From Muricea muricata (Eukaryota > Cnidaria > Anthozoa > Malacalcyonacea > Plexauridae), in the NCBI GenBank assembly GCA_963855995.1, contig OY979719.1:17889312-17953311 (forward strand): a DNA stretch of 64,000 nt. Reading direction: 5' to 3'. How positions within the stretch are numbered: the first letter of the stretch is position 1; each line of letters begins with the position of its first letter. Shown in pieces: positions 51,149 through 64,000 of this stretch. Made by a program: the position numbers and the translations under genes. Below the pieces are notes generated by a model. It worked only from the letters and a program-made list of their open reading frames with translations. It had not been told where the DNA came from and searched no databases.

Positions 51149-51879
51149 CTGTTGCCATGCTAAAATGCAACAATTAACACTTATTAAGGTGATCCTTGCA
51201 CAGCTTGCAAGAATAGCGCCAATACAAGAACTAGCATTTCCAGTCCTGGCAATCTTTTCAGCACGCACCCCACAACATCATAAGATCTTTAACTACCTTC
51301 CTAAGCCATACAACCAGAAATTCGACGCTTCGAAAGAGGCCTCCTCGTTGGGAGGATAGTAGTAAGTCGCTAGCAACTGCGCACCGAAATTCAGTAGAGA
51401 CAATTAATAACTAATCTTCGCCTTCCCTCTTTTTTTTCGCAAGAAAACTGTGGAAATTTTAACGCAACCTCTAATTTGGTTGATGGTTTTCAAACGATAT
51501 AAAAATGTACTTTGCATAAACAAAGTATTAGACTCGTTTTACACTTCAATTGTATTGTAGTGAAACGCCGCGTATTTCATTATCTCGAGAACACTCAGGC
51601 AGAACTAATGATATGGACTCGATACAATACGCTAATTTTCGCTACGATACGGTTGATGTGGAAAACGAGCACAAATTTAAACGATGCGAATTAAAGGTTA
51701 AATAGACATGTGAAAGCAAATATATTACTTCTCAAGACTGTTTTTCAAAGATGTATTAGCAAGGCGTCATAAAGGCTTCAACAATACAACAAGCCAAGAA
51801 GCAATCCTTAAGCAACAGTTACTAAGAAGCCATTGACATTGAAGAAAAGGTGTTTAACACTTGCATGTTCTGAAATGTT

Positions 51880-51990
51880 TCGAATTCTGACAGAAATTGC
51901 GAGTTTCTTAAAGATGTTTCCACAGAAAAACCAGAACTTTTACTCAAAGATGAAGATTATGATTACTACATATTACTCAGTCCCAACAGG
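51880..51990 (+). pseudogene. PAN2 exon fragment
   Basis: About 110 bp nearly identical to the 3' third of the PAN2 exon (13017-13128): N-C-E-F-L-K-D, L-L-L-K-D-E-D-Y-D-Y-Y, ending CCCAACAGG|GTAATT. The 5' part is missing. The reading frame through the fragment is open. Confidence 0.8.
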
Positions 51991-52777
51991 GTAATTATTG
52001 AGAATTTTTTTTACAAAATAATTTTTTTTGCATACTTGATTGATGAATGGCAGACCTTACATTAGCTGAGGTGTTTCAACTTTCGTTTTTCTTTTGCACA
52101 ATGTTTTTAGTGTAACTGTATATCAACATTATAGTTCAATATAGTCCAATACTTTAATAAATAATTAGATGAGACGTGTGATTAAGAAATCTTGACTTAA
52201 AGTTCCATAGATTCTAACCAAGTCAGATAGATGCCTCGAAACTCAAGGTCCGTTTATACGACATAAATTCCCCTTCTCGGTACACGGTATATAGATAGAC
52301 ACAGTTATGTCAGAGTATTCCTTTAAGCAATAAGCGTTGCTGTTGACAATAGGAGCTCTGACAAAAAATGAGTACAAAGATGTTCTAACTATAAATTGAA
52401 ACTATATATAAATGAAAAAATAAAAAGAAATATTAAAGGATTATCGACCGAGCATGAGGTCGGTACCGTGAAATATCGGACTGAGGTTTTTTAGTTGCTG
52501 TTTATTAGGTTTTTTAGTAAACTGTTTCTTGTATGGCTCGCAGTCATTTTCAGAGTTAGTGTGACATTTTGTATGACGTCGATCGTTGTTTCGTTAATTA
52601 GAATACAAAAAAGTTGAACATGACAAAACTTTATTTTTTACACATAAAGTTTTCAAACATATCAGTAAAACAATAATTTCATTAATAAGTATATTGCAAG
52701 CAGTAAAAGGAGCCTTTAATGACTCCTATACGAGTGTCCTAGATATAACATCACGGTTAAATAAAAGAATACAAGTT
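51991..52777. other. Intergenic, nothing recognised
   Basis: AT-rich sequence with no supported ORF, repeat or RNA gene. Confidence 0.5.
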
Positions 52778-53690
52778 GTGGAATATTCACCAGTTCAGAC
52801 GATGGTATAATTCTCACAGTGCTTTCTTATACTCTTTCAATTTTATCACACAAATAATCAGGCATATTTTGGTGCAAAACTTGGCAAGCGTATTTTAAAA
52901 CAAGTCTTACGATTATAAAAGTCAGAAGATCTCTTATATCTTACCTAAAGATGCACGCAGATCTTCGAAAGATCTAATGATTTTGTGTTCTATAGAAACG
53001 AAGTGTTTTACCAACCTGGTAACGTAAGTTCTTATAGAAGAATCACAACCGTATCGGTTATCGTAACTGCATGACAAAATGCTAATTAACGTGACTTTAT
53101 GTAAAGGTAGGTATGTCTATATAAAAAAACGTGTGCCATTATCGTGTTTAAATTCGCCTGTTTTGACTCGTAATTTGTGTTTGACGCGAGATAAAACCCT
53201 CCTATTTGTGTTTTCAACAGTACTTGACCGGACAACCGGCACTATAGCAAGAAAGGTTAATTCTTATTAGCAAAATTGTTAAATAATTCTGGCTAAATGA
53301 ACCTCGCCCTGCGCGCAGCTGCCCATCATAGTTAACATGTGAACGAGGTCGAGTTAAGTAAGCTTTAACGAAGATAGATTAAGAGAAAGGCGAAGTTTCT
53401 AGATTACAGTCGTATTCTCGGCATACATGAATATTTCTTCAATATACGTATCGGTTCAACATTTTTTCAACGTTTCATCTGACATGACAATTTCGACCTA
53501 ATTTAAAATACAATTCAACACAAATTACAAAGAAGTACAAAGAGACACGCAATTGTAAGCTATAAACAACACGAACAAACCACCTGTTTATATCAATTGC
53601 AGAAAACTTTTGAAGTCATTTGTAAGCTCTTATCAATCATACAAATTACTTGGCGTTCGCGGCTTCATGTTCCGTTTACTCATATATAAT
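52778..53690. repeat. Duplicated intergenic flank (unit 3)
   Basis: Collinear copy of 23096-24050, roughly 90-95% similar by eye, with small indels. Confidence 0.8.
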
Positions 53691-54745
53691 TTTATAAGCT
53701 AGATTCCAGGAGGGATTATGACAAAAACATGGTGGTATTTAGCCACCTATAGTATTTGTCCTGAATGAACTAACAGAATATATTTCTCTGCAAACAAAGT
53801 GGGGGTATGCAGCACTTTGACAAGTTAGTGTTTGAAACTTTGCAGAACTTTGAAGAAGAGCACCGTGTTAAGTTCTTTAAATGCAGCTAAGCTATAGGAT
53901 TAAACTCAAGGTTTTCTCGTTTATTTGCAATCGCTTAACTTCTTTCGGTAAATAAATGAAAGCATTTTCGAAAGTATTTTGGAATTGATGCCACACCTTG
54001 TGTATACAGTGTTGAATATCTCAACAAAGAACACAATTCAAAAAATCGTACCAAATTGTGATTACAAGTGATCTTTGCCATGCGATGAGGAAAACATTGG
54101 GCACAATTTCATGTCATGGGAACACCCATTTACACTCACGCTTCTGACATGCTATAGGATTCGTCAATAGAAGAACTTACATCTAAATATATAAATTGAA
54201 TGTGAAATTTTCCAGTATCCTTGGATCAGGTTTTTCAAACTATGCATGCAAATAAAAGCAGAGCCCAAAACTGCCGTTGTTCATTAACCTTAATTACGAT
54301 ACCTAAAAACTTAAGTTTTTAACAGGTGTTTTAGTGTTTGTTTTGCGTTCATGTTTTGAATGGGTTAATTCTGCTTGTAGTTACTCTTATAATGTATTCC
54401 ACGTTTAATTTGAAAAACGTTCACATAGATTATTATTTTACTGATCATACTTGAGTAAATCATAAATCTAAAAGGTAGAAATACAAAACACACACACAGG
54501 ATTTTCAACCTCTTCAGTATATAGCTAGTCGGGGCTGCGTATACGAAGTACTAAACTGATTACAAAGTTTTCAAGAGTGTATTATTTAAAATATTCTCGT
54601 CCAAATTCATATGTATTGCAGGTTTTGTATTTGACTATTCCCAAAAGTAAAGTTTTTCTTATTGTTTTGTTTCCTAATGCTTGCTGGATGTGCGATAGAT
54701 CCATGGAAATAATAAATAGGTCAATTATTTCTATGGATTGAATGC
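53691..54745. repeat. 1.15-kb repeat unit remnants upstream of third PAN exon
   Basis: Right half of one unit and left half of the next, with the TTGGATCAGGTTT landmark near 54220. Shorter than the blocks before genes 1 and 2. Confidence 0.75.
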
Positions 54746-54926
54746 GGAAATAATTGAAATTACACGACTGAATGAAAAAATTGAAGGCATAATATGTAGA
54801 AAACTTTTAGTAATTAAAACAAAACAAATAGACAGCGATCTTAAACAATAATTAAGTTGTGAGATGTTTTATAGTCTTTTGAGATAATTGGCGCGTAGCT
54901 ATTCTAACTTTTTTTCCTATTAAGAG

Positions 54927-55074
54927 CAGCGAAGCCAGCCCGACAACTTGGTCATGACATGCAAATTTTAATCATTATCATTGTTCACTTGTTTATAAAT
55001 TGATCCTTATACGGTCTATAAACACGGTAAAATTTGCATTTGCATGACCAAATGTCGGCCTGGCTTCACCACTG
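54927..55074. mobile_element. MITE related to 32603-32754
   Basis: 148 bp; ends CAGCGAAGCCAGCCCGACAA and, inverted, CAGTGGTGAAGCCAGGCCGAC. It interrupts CTATTATAGAG, which is uninterrupted upstream of genes 1 (about 3516) and 2 (about 26388). Confidence 0.75.
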
Positions 55075-55196
55075 GCTATTATAGAGACGAGTTCTAAGAC
55101 GTCGAACTGACAGATCTAGTTTAATATCTAAAAGACTTTCTATCGTATTTTTTATAGATTTTCTGGTGAAACTTTTTCAAATTACTAATTTATGTA

Positions 55197-55462
55197 CAGT
55201 GTGTCCCAGAAAAAAAGCCTACCCTTTGAAGTGAAGCGCCAGTGTAGAACGTTCGAATTTGAACGTTTTAACTCCCTGATGAGCACAAGAATGCGTAATT
55301 CTCAGCTACACAGAGATTTTTTGTGCTCATATGTTGCACATTAATTGATTTTTTTTCTGATAAAATAACACAGGATGGGCTCATTAGGGAATTAAAACGT
55401 GCAAGTACGAACGTACGGCGCTAACGCGTTCAAGGGGTAGGCTTTTTTTTTGGCACACACTG
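55197..55462. mobile_element. Mariner-like MITE upstream of third PAN exon
   Basis: TA-flanked, CAGTGTGTCCCAG start and CACACACTG end, inner CCTACCCTTTGAA and its inverse. Same position as 26518-26763. Confidence 0.7.
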
Positions 55463-55524
55463 TATCATTGTACTGATCTCTTAGGATAGACGACTAACAA
55501 TCATGCATAAAGACGAGCTATTCA

Positions 55525-55579
55525 TGAGTCAAAATGACCAGGTGGCCAATCAGGTTTTCCAAAACACGTTCTATAAAAG
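55525..55579 (+). promoter_or_regulatory. Core promoter of third gene copy
   Basis: TGAGTCA 55525-55531, CCAAT 55546-55550, TATAAAAG 55572-55579; same spacing as the other two promoters. Confidence 0.65.
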
Positions 55580-55667
55580 CTCCTAATTGCGTGTATTGAC
55601 GCTCAGTTTAAATTTGAAACTACAGCGTAGCAAGTTGGCTAACTATACTACTTGTGACTGTCTGTTA

Positions 55668-55997
55668 ATGATGGTCTACTTGGGTACCTGTGCGTTAGTT
55701 TCTCTCTGGATCGCAACAACACAGCCAGGAGAAAGCTTGGCATGGAAAGAAGTCAGATTTCTAAAAAGCGGACAAAAATATTTGCCAAACCATGTCATGA
55801 AAACAAAACAGACAAACAGCGAAATGGAATGTGGTTTACATTGCGCCAAAGATGAATCGTGTGCCTCAATCAATTATAAGACTTCTGGAAAGGGTAAAGG
55901 TCTATGTGAGCTCAACAATAAGACAGTTGAAGAGACATCTGGTGTTGATGAGAAAATATATCACCCAAAATTTAATCATCTTGCTGTCACTGAACGA
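55668..55997 (+). CDS. Third copy exon 1: signal peptide and PAN/apple-like domain
   Basis: 110 residues from ATG-ATG to donor CGA|GTTAGT, open throughout and very close to gene 2 exon 1; differences include S-C-A-S-I-N-Y and I-Y-H-P-K. Upstream in-frame codons exist to 55587, but the conserved start is ATG 55668. No linker exon, mini-exon or module is seen in the remaining 8 kb, which is filled by Penelope elements. The gene either continues beyond the window (intron 1 of gene 2 is 6.1 kb, so this is possible) or is an orphan exon. Confidence 0.75.
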
Positions 55998-56305
55998 GTT
56001 AGTATACAATTTAAAATACATTTTATTGTTTGGGATTGCTGACATTGTTGTGGGGTTGTGTTGAATGCATGATATCAAGAATAGTTTCGTCAAGAAGGTC
56101 ATTAACAATATACTAATACAATAGTACTATATATACATATATATATAGTAGTAGTTGCCTGACGATCGCTTTATAGCGTGAAACTCGGAGTAGCACAGCA
56201 GGTCTACGGAAGAAATAAATATATCCGCTCTACCAGTAATGGTATTGAGCGCTCTAAAATCATTGACAAGTCTCCTAACCATCCTGGTACGGTTAATTTT
56301 TGGAG

Positions 56306-59006
<2,701 letters not shown>

Positions 59007-59046
59007 TGTTCTTAGCTGAATTAATGAACACTGAATTAATTCGGTG

Positions 59047-59047
<1 letters not shown>

Positions 59048-59139
<92 letters not shown>
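59048..59139. repeat. (TA)n microsatellite between Penelope copies
   Basis: About 92 bp of pure TA between the partial copy of element 1 and the 3' UTR of element 2. Confidence 0.97.
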
Positions 59140-59143
<4 letters not shown>

Positions 59144-61186
59144 AATATCCAGTTTTGAATCATATAAATAGAGTGCTCAATACCGTAGTAGAGCGTGTAG
59201 AGAAGAAAAAGAAAAGACAAACTTGAATTACTTCATAAATTTTATTCACTACAATATTGTTTCGTATGGCAAGCGAGGCTTGCCACACCCGTCAGGTGAA
59301 GAAAATCGCGTTTGTTATTGCTTCTAGAGACACTTGAGACGTTATATATTTACATGGTTAGCGTTGGTGAGATGTTAGGTTTAGAATTACAGTAAAGACG
59401 GATATCTATTGGCTAGAGAGGAGGAATTTCTTCAGATGTCTGCAGGCAGACAATAGTTCATTTCTAGAGTTGAGCGAGCAGAGTTCTGGATGGTATATGA
59501 TTATAAATTTCTCGTGCAAGCATAGATTGCAATGTTTAGTAATGTTTGAGTAACTCCTACATTTTTTAATAATGTTCCATTTGAGCGAATAGTCAACGTT
59601 CAAATCCTTTAGCTGGCATATGTGTTTGCTGAGCTCGGTTGAATGTCTGTGTTTGGCATTTCTGAATGAGTTAGTGTGGTTGTTATATCTGGTTTTGAAA
59701 CCTCCCTCCGTGTGTCCGACATAGCTTTTCTCATCACCGGTGTCTTCTCTTTTTCACGATCGCTTGATAAACAACGCTCTCGGTTAGACATTTACCCGAT
59801 AGCGGGCAGGAATCTTTCTGTCGGCAGTTGCATTCTTTGGCGTTGTTGGTTTCTGGTTGAGTGTGCTTTGCGATAACTGATTTGTTGTGGGTGGAAGTGA
59901 GGTTGTGCATGTTTGGCATGCAGCTGTAGCTCAATTTAAGGGTATTCCTGTTGAGTATTTTGTGTAGGGGGTGGCTTAGTGGGAAGCAATCGTGGATTGC
60001 TTTCAGGAACTTGTGGCCGATATTGGTGGCTACATTTGCGCTATATGGGGGATTAAACCATATTACTTTTCTGGACCGGGTGCGTTTTTGCTTTGGTGTT
60101 TCTGGGTCGTAATGAAGCTTAAATTCGTATCCGCTCTTTGACAAGGCATCTTGGTATGGTGGACATGCTGCTTCAAAGGACTGCTTATCCGAAGATATAT
60201 GTGACAATCTGCGATTGATTGCTTCGGGAATTCTACGTAATATGGATGGTGGATGATTGCTTTGGCGATTCACGTACTGTGGGGTATTTCCAGGTTTTAT
60301 GTAGGGTTTGTAGGATGTGGAACGTAGGTCTAATGTAACATCCAGGAAGTTCACGCATTTCTTATTCGCTTCAATGGTAAGCTTGAGGTTATGGACGGTC
60401 GCCAAATACTTTGCAAATGTGCTTCTTGATTGCTTCGATTTCTCTTGGCGGTTTATTGAATGCTGCTAAGCCGTCATCTCTGTAGAGGCCGATGTCATTG
60501 CCGCACACGAGTGTTATTTTGGATAGCAGGAAAGAACCTACTAGTTCGCATGTCTCGGCGCCGTCAAAGCTACCCATGGTTACGTCGAAGAGCGAGCTGG
60601 ATTGCTTCTTAGACCATGCTGAATTTCTGTTGAAAAGTAGGGACTGTTTTGCTTGCACAATGATGGATTTCTCTTCTTCTGTTATCGCGTCGTACAAGGA
60701 GGCGAACTCTAGGGCTTCTTTAAGTAAGTCTTCCGAAATTGATGGGTAAAAGTCCACTACATCGAAACTGATGAAAGAGCGAGCAGGTTTATCTGGCAGG
60801 TTATTAAACCACTCAAGGACGGAATCTGTGTTTTTCCATTGGTTTAATTTTGTAGATTTCACGATTTCGGAATTGATCCTTTGAAGGATTTGTCTGCTGA
60901 TGATGCCGATTTCCGATTTTGATGGGTTTATCAGCCTACAGGTTGGATTGTTGTCAAAGTTCGGTTTGTGATCTTTCAACGTTATAAACGAGTCTTTATT
61001 TGCCAGTGAATCAATACGTTTGTCTAGACCGAGTTTCTGTGCTATTTTTTTCTCTTCGGAAATTATTTTGCGTGCGGCATTCGGTGGGGCTTTCTTATAA
61101 ACTTTTGCGAGGGCATTGTCGAGCAACTTGTTGTAGGCGGAGGTATCCAATCGATAAAAATTTGTCGTCTTGTCGGCGGCTATGAG
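59140..61186 (-). mobile_element. Penelope-like element 2 (5'-truncated, left arm of inverted pair)
   Basis: Minus strand; 3' UTR 59140-59405, GIY-YIG end from 59406, RT up to about 61180. It stops at the R-L-D-R-F-Y-like region of the RT N-terminus, where it meets the + strand copy. The coding region is related to but distinct from element 1. Confidence 0.85.
59406..61150 (-). pseudogene. Penelope 2 RT and GIY-YIG pieces
   Basis: 60389-61150 carries RT motifs [19 protein letters not shown] and Y-R-D-D-G; 59734-60405 carries N-L-K-L-T-I-E-A-N-K-K-C through C-N-C-R; 59406-59603 carries the C-L-H-E-K end. A 4-nt insertion (CGTC near 60398-60401) separates the first two, and a second shift lies after V-V-Y-Q-A-I-V (near 59745). 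Both lesions are also in element 3. Confidence 0.85.
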
Positions 61187-62905
61187 GAGCTGACAAATCC
61201 TTCAAAGGATCAATTCCGAAATCGTGAAATCTACAAAATTAAACCAATGGAAAAACACAGATTCCGTCCTTGAGTGGTTTAATAACCTGCCAGATAAACC
61301 TGCTCGCTCTTTCATCAGTTTCGATGTAGTGGACTTTTACCCATCAATTTCGGAAGACTTACTTAAAGAAGCCCTAGAGTTCGCCTCCTTGTACGACGCG
61401 ATAACAGAAGAAGAGAAATCCATCATTGTGCAAGCAAAACAGTCCCTACTTTTCAACAGAAATTCAGCATGGTCTAAGAAGCAATCCAGCTCGCTCTTCG
61501 ACGTAACCATGGGTAGCTTTGACGGCGCCGAGACATGCGAACTAGTAGGTTCTTTCCTGCTATCCAAAATAACACTCGTGTGCGGCAATGACATCGGCCT
61601 CTACAGAGATGACGGCTTAGCAGCATTCAATAAACCGCCAAGAGAAATCGAAGCAATCAAGAAGCACATTTGCAAAGTATTTGGCGACCGTCCATAACCT
61701 CAAGCTTACCATTGAAGCGAATAAGAAATGCGTGAACTTCCTGGATGTTACATTAGACCTACGTTCCACATCCTACAAACCCTACATGAAACCCGGAAAT
61801 ACCCCACAGTACGTGAATCGCCAAAGCAACCATCCACCATCCGTATTACGTAGAATTCCCGAAGCAATCAATCGCAGATTGTCACATATATCTTCGGATA
61901 AGCAGTCCTTTGAAGCAGCATGTCCACCATACCAAGATGCCTTGTCAAAGAGCGGATACGAATTTAAGCTTCATTACGACCCAGAAACACCAAAGCAAAA
62001 ACGCACCCGGTCCAGAAAAGTAATATGGTTTAATCCCCCATATAGCGCAAATGTAGCCACCAATATCGGCCACAAGTTCCTGAAAGCAATCGACGATTGC
62101 TTCCCACTAAGCCACCCCCTACACAAAATACTCAACAGGAACACCCTCAAATTGAGCTACAGCTGCATGCCAAACATGCACAACCTCATTTCCACCCACA
62201 ACAAATCAGTTATCGCAAAGCACACTCAACCAGAAACCAACAACGCCAAAGAATGCAACTGCCGACAGAAAGATTCCTGCCCGCTATCTGGTAAATGTCT
62301 AACCGAGAGCGTTGTTTATCAAGCGATCGTGAAAAAGAGAAGACACCGGTGATGAGAAAAGCTATGTCGGACACACGGAGGGAAGTTTCAAAACCAGATA
62401 TAACAACCACACTAACTCATTCAGAAATGCCAAACACAGACATTCAACCGTGCTCAGCAAACACATATGGCAGCTAAAGGAATTGAACGTTGACTATTCG
62501 CTCAAATGGAACATTATTAAAAAATGTAGGAGTTACTCAAACATTACTAAACGTTGCAATCTATGCTTGCACGAGAAATTTATAATCATATACCATCCAG
62601 AACTCTGCTCGCTCAACTCTAGAAATGAACTATTGTCTGCCTGCAGACATCGGAAGAAATTCCTCCTCTCTAGCCAATAGATATCCGTCTTTACTGTAAT
62701 TCTAAACCTAACATCTCACCAACGCTAACCATGTAAATATATAATGTAAATATATAACGTCTCAAGTGTCTCTAGAAGCAATAACAAATGCGATTTTCAC
62801 CTGACGAGTGTGGCAAGCCTCGCTTGCCATACGAAACAATATTGTAGTGAATAAAATTTATAAAGTAATTCAAGTTTGTCTTTTCTTTTTCTTCTCTCTC
62901 CCTCT
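61187..62905 (+). mobile_element. Penelope-like element 3 (right arm of inverted pair)
   Basis: + strand copy starting inside the RT (first shared bases near 61192 are the complement of about 60896) and running through the GIY-YIG end to the 3' UTR about 62905. Nearly identical to element 2: only a few residue differences, e.g. Y-I-K-P versus Y-M-K-P. Confidence 0.88.
61224..62680 (+). pseudogene. Penelope 3 RT and GIY-YIG pieces
   Basis: 61224-61697 has motif A (F-D-V-V-D-F-Y-P) and Y-R-D-D-G; 61681-62352 the linker; the GIY-YIG start (Y-V-G-H-T-E-G-S-F-K-T-R-Y) is at about 62362-62400 in a further frame, and 62450-62680 gives L-S-K-H-I-W and the C-L-H-E-K end. Same frameshifts as element 2; the N-terminal RT part is absent. 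Confidence 0.85.
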
Positions 62906-64000
62906 AGATGAAAAGTACGGTGCTTTTGTAACATTTCCTATCCATTAGGAGAAATTCTTTGCATTTAAGCAAAAGTGTTTGTTTTTTTTTACGAACTAAA
63001 GCATTTTTGTCTTATACTTGAGTTCATAAAAAATTGTAGTGTTTCCTCTAAAGAAAAAGGAGCAGCAACCTTAAATGTGGGAAATAGGTTACAAAAGGTC
63101 CCTAAGCAGTGCTTAGATCTAGATTTTTTAAAAACACCGATTTTTTAGAGCAAAATTACAAAATATACACATATTAGGGTGCTCAAGTCAATTATCTTTA
63201 CAAGCACTGACTCTTATTATCGATCTTTCATCTTCACAAAATTCTCGAGCGGGAATATTATGAACCTTTCTCAGGCTCATGCCCAATTTTGATGAGAGTA
63301 GAAATTATTTATGACAATTCGTTTGCGGCCTTAAAATTTATCCAAATTCAACCAAATTTGGACGGAACGTAAATGTTGATTGTATGTATCAAGCAGTTTG
63401 ATTTCGGCCTGATCGGTAAAATTTTTCAGCTATTTTTTTCACTTTTATTTGGAGACCTCAAGGTTACAAAAGATCCATAATGCTAGAAAATCAAAGTTTT
63501 TCAGAATTAAAGTACACACACAAGGTAATGTCCAAAATATTACATCTGGCAAAGGCCTATGCTCCTGGTGACTGTGAGATAAGTTTTGGTGAAATATCAT
63601 AACATTTAAGATCCTCAAATATGGGTTTTAAAATTTCTCTGATCTCAGTTATAAGACTGGACTGTCAAACTTGCCTGAAAGCTAGCCTTTAAAATGTAAT
63701 CATTTCTGTACGAAAATGCAACTATTTATAAACAAACTGCTTTAGCTGGTGAGTTAAACACATTTCTTCTATGCTGAGGCAGCTTTCCTGCCGACATCGT
63801 TTTAAGACATACCGGTTTAGGAACGGGCAAGTGGTGATACGCTAGCTATCCACATACGCCACCTGTTAGCTTTGCCTTTGCTAATGTTATGAAATAATGC
63901 AAAGTTAATTTCGTTCATGTAACTTCTCTCTGGTAAATACCCTATTAATTCATGTGTTTCCCATGTATGTGCATGCACTTGTACAATTCGTTTATTTCTT
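62906..64000. other. No feature recognised
   Basis: AT-rich sequence without a supported ORF, repeat or RNA gene. If the third gene copy is intact, this would be part of its intron 1. Confidence 0.5.

Noticed and set aside
51018-51359. 113-codon ORF after PAN3
   Set aside because: It runs in a different frame from the PAN-like residues and across the inferred intron; no domain is recognised.

Overview
The window looks like AT-rich nuclear DNA from a cnidarian, most likely an anthozoan (coral or sea anemone). The evidence is coding sequence split by GT-AG introns, secreted PAN/apple and fibrinogen-like (FReD, 'skeletal organic matrix protein 5-like') modules, EN+ Penelope-like elements, an RTE-type LINE and many MITEs. 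The species assignment is inference.

The core is a tandem gene family on the + strand. Gene 1 (3874-21877) and gene 2 (26969-48220) share one design: a TATA/CCAAT/AP-1-like promoter, a signal-peptide plus PAN exon, a 43-nt linker exon, a long array of 48-60-nt mini-exons each encoding one Ser/Thr/Pro-rich repeat, several paired A-B exons for an unassigned Cys/aromatic module, and three fibrinogen-like exons ending in the stop codon. A third copy of the promoter and PAN exon lies at 55525-55997, with its downstream part missing or outside the window. Upstream flanks are duplicated too (23.1-26.9 kb resembles 52.8-55.6 kb, and part resembles 1-3.8 kb), so this is a segmental duplication with starts about 23.1 and 28.7 kb apart.

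By my reading, every intact mini-exon (14 in gene 1, 22 in gene 2) is phase 1-1 and has a length divisible by three. Each A-B exon pair is also 1-1 as a unit. The mature protein could therefore be lengthened, shortened or alternatively spliced in whole repeats without frameshift. The full gene 1 model sums to 1138 residues. Gene 2 sums to 940 residues if its first A-B pair, whose acceptor is lost, is skipped. The predicted products are secreted: PAN domain, mucin-like stalk, Cys-rich modules, fibrinogen-like head.

Region by region: 1-3.7 kb, 1.15-kb tandem repeats and flank; 3.7-11.9 kb, gene 1 front with a Penelope fragment in its first intron; 11.9-15 kb, a rearranged segment carrying a second, frameshifted PAN start (PAN2) whose linker is splice-compatible with the same downstream exons; 15-21.9 kb, gene 1 back; 21.9-26.9 kb, intergenic duplicated flank; 27-48.2 kb, gene 2, whose first intron holds an RTE LINE interrupted by a hAT-like element that is itself interrupted by a MITE; 48.2-55.5 kb, intergenic with a PAN3 pseudogene, a PAN2 fragment and simple repeats; 55.5-56 kb, third PAN exon; 56.3-62.9 kb, three Penelope-like copies, two of them forming a near-identical inverted pair; 62.9-64 kb, nothing recognised.
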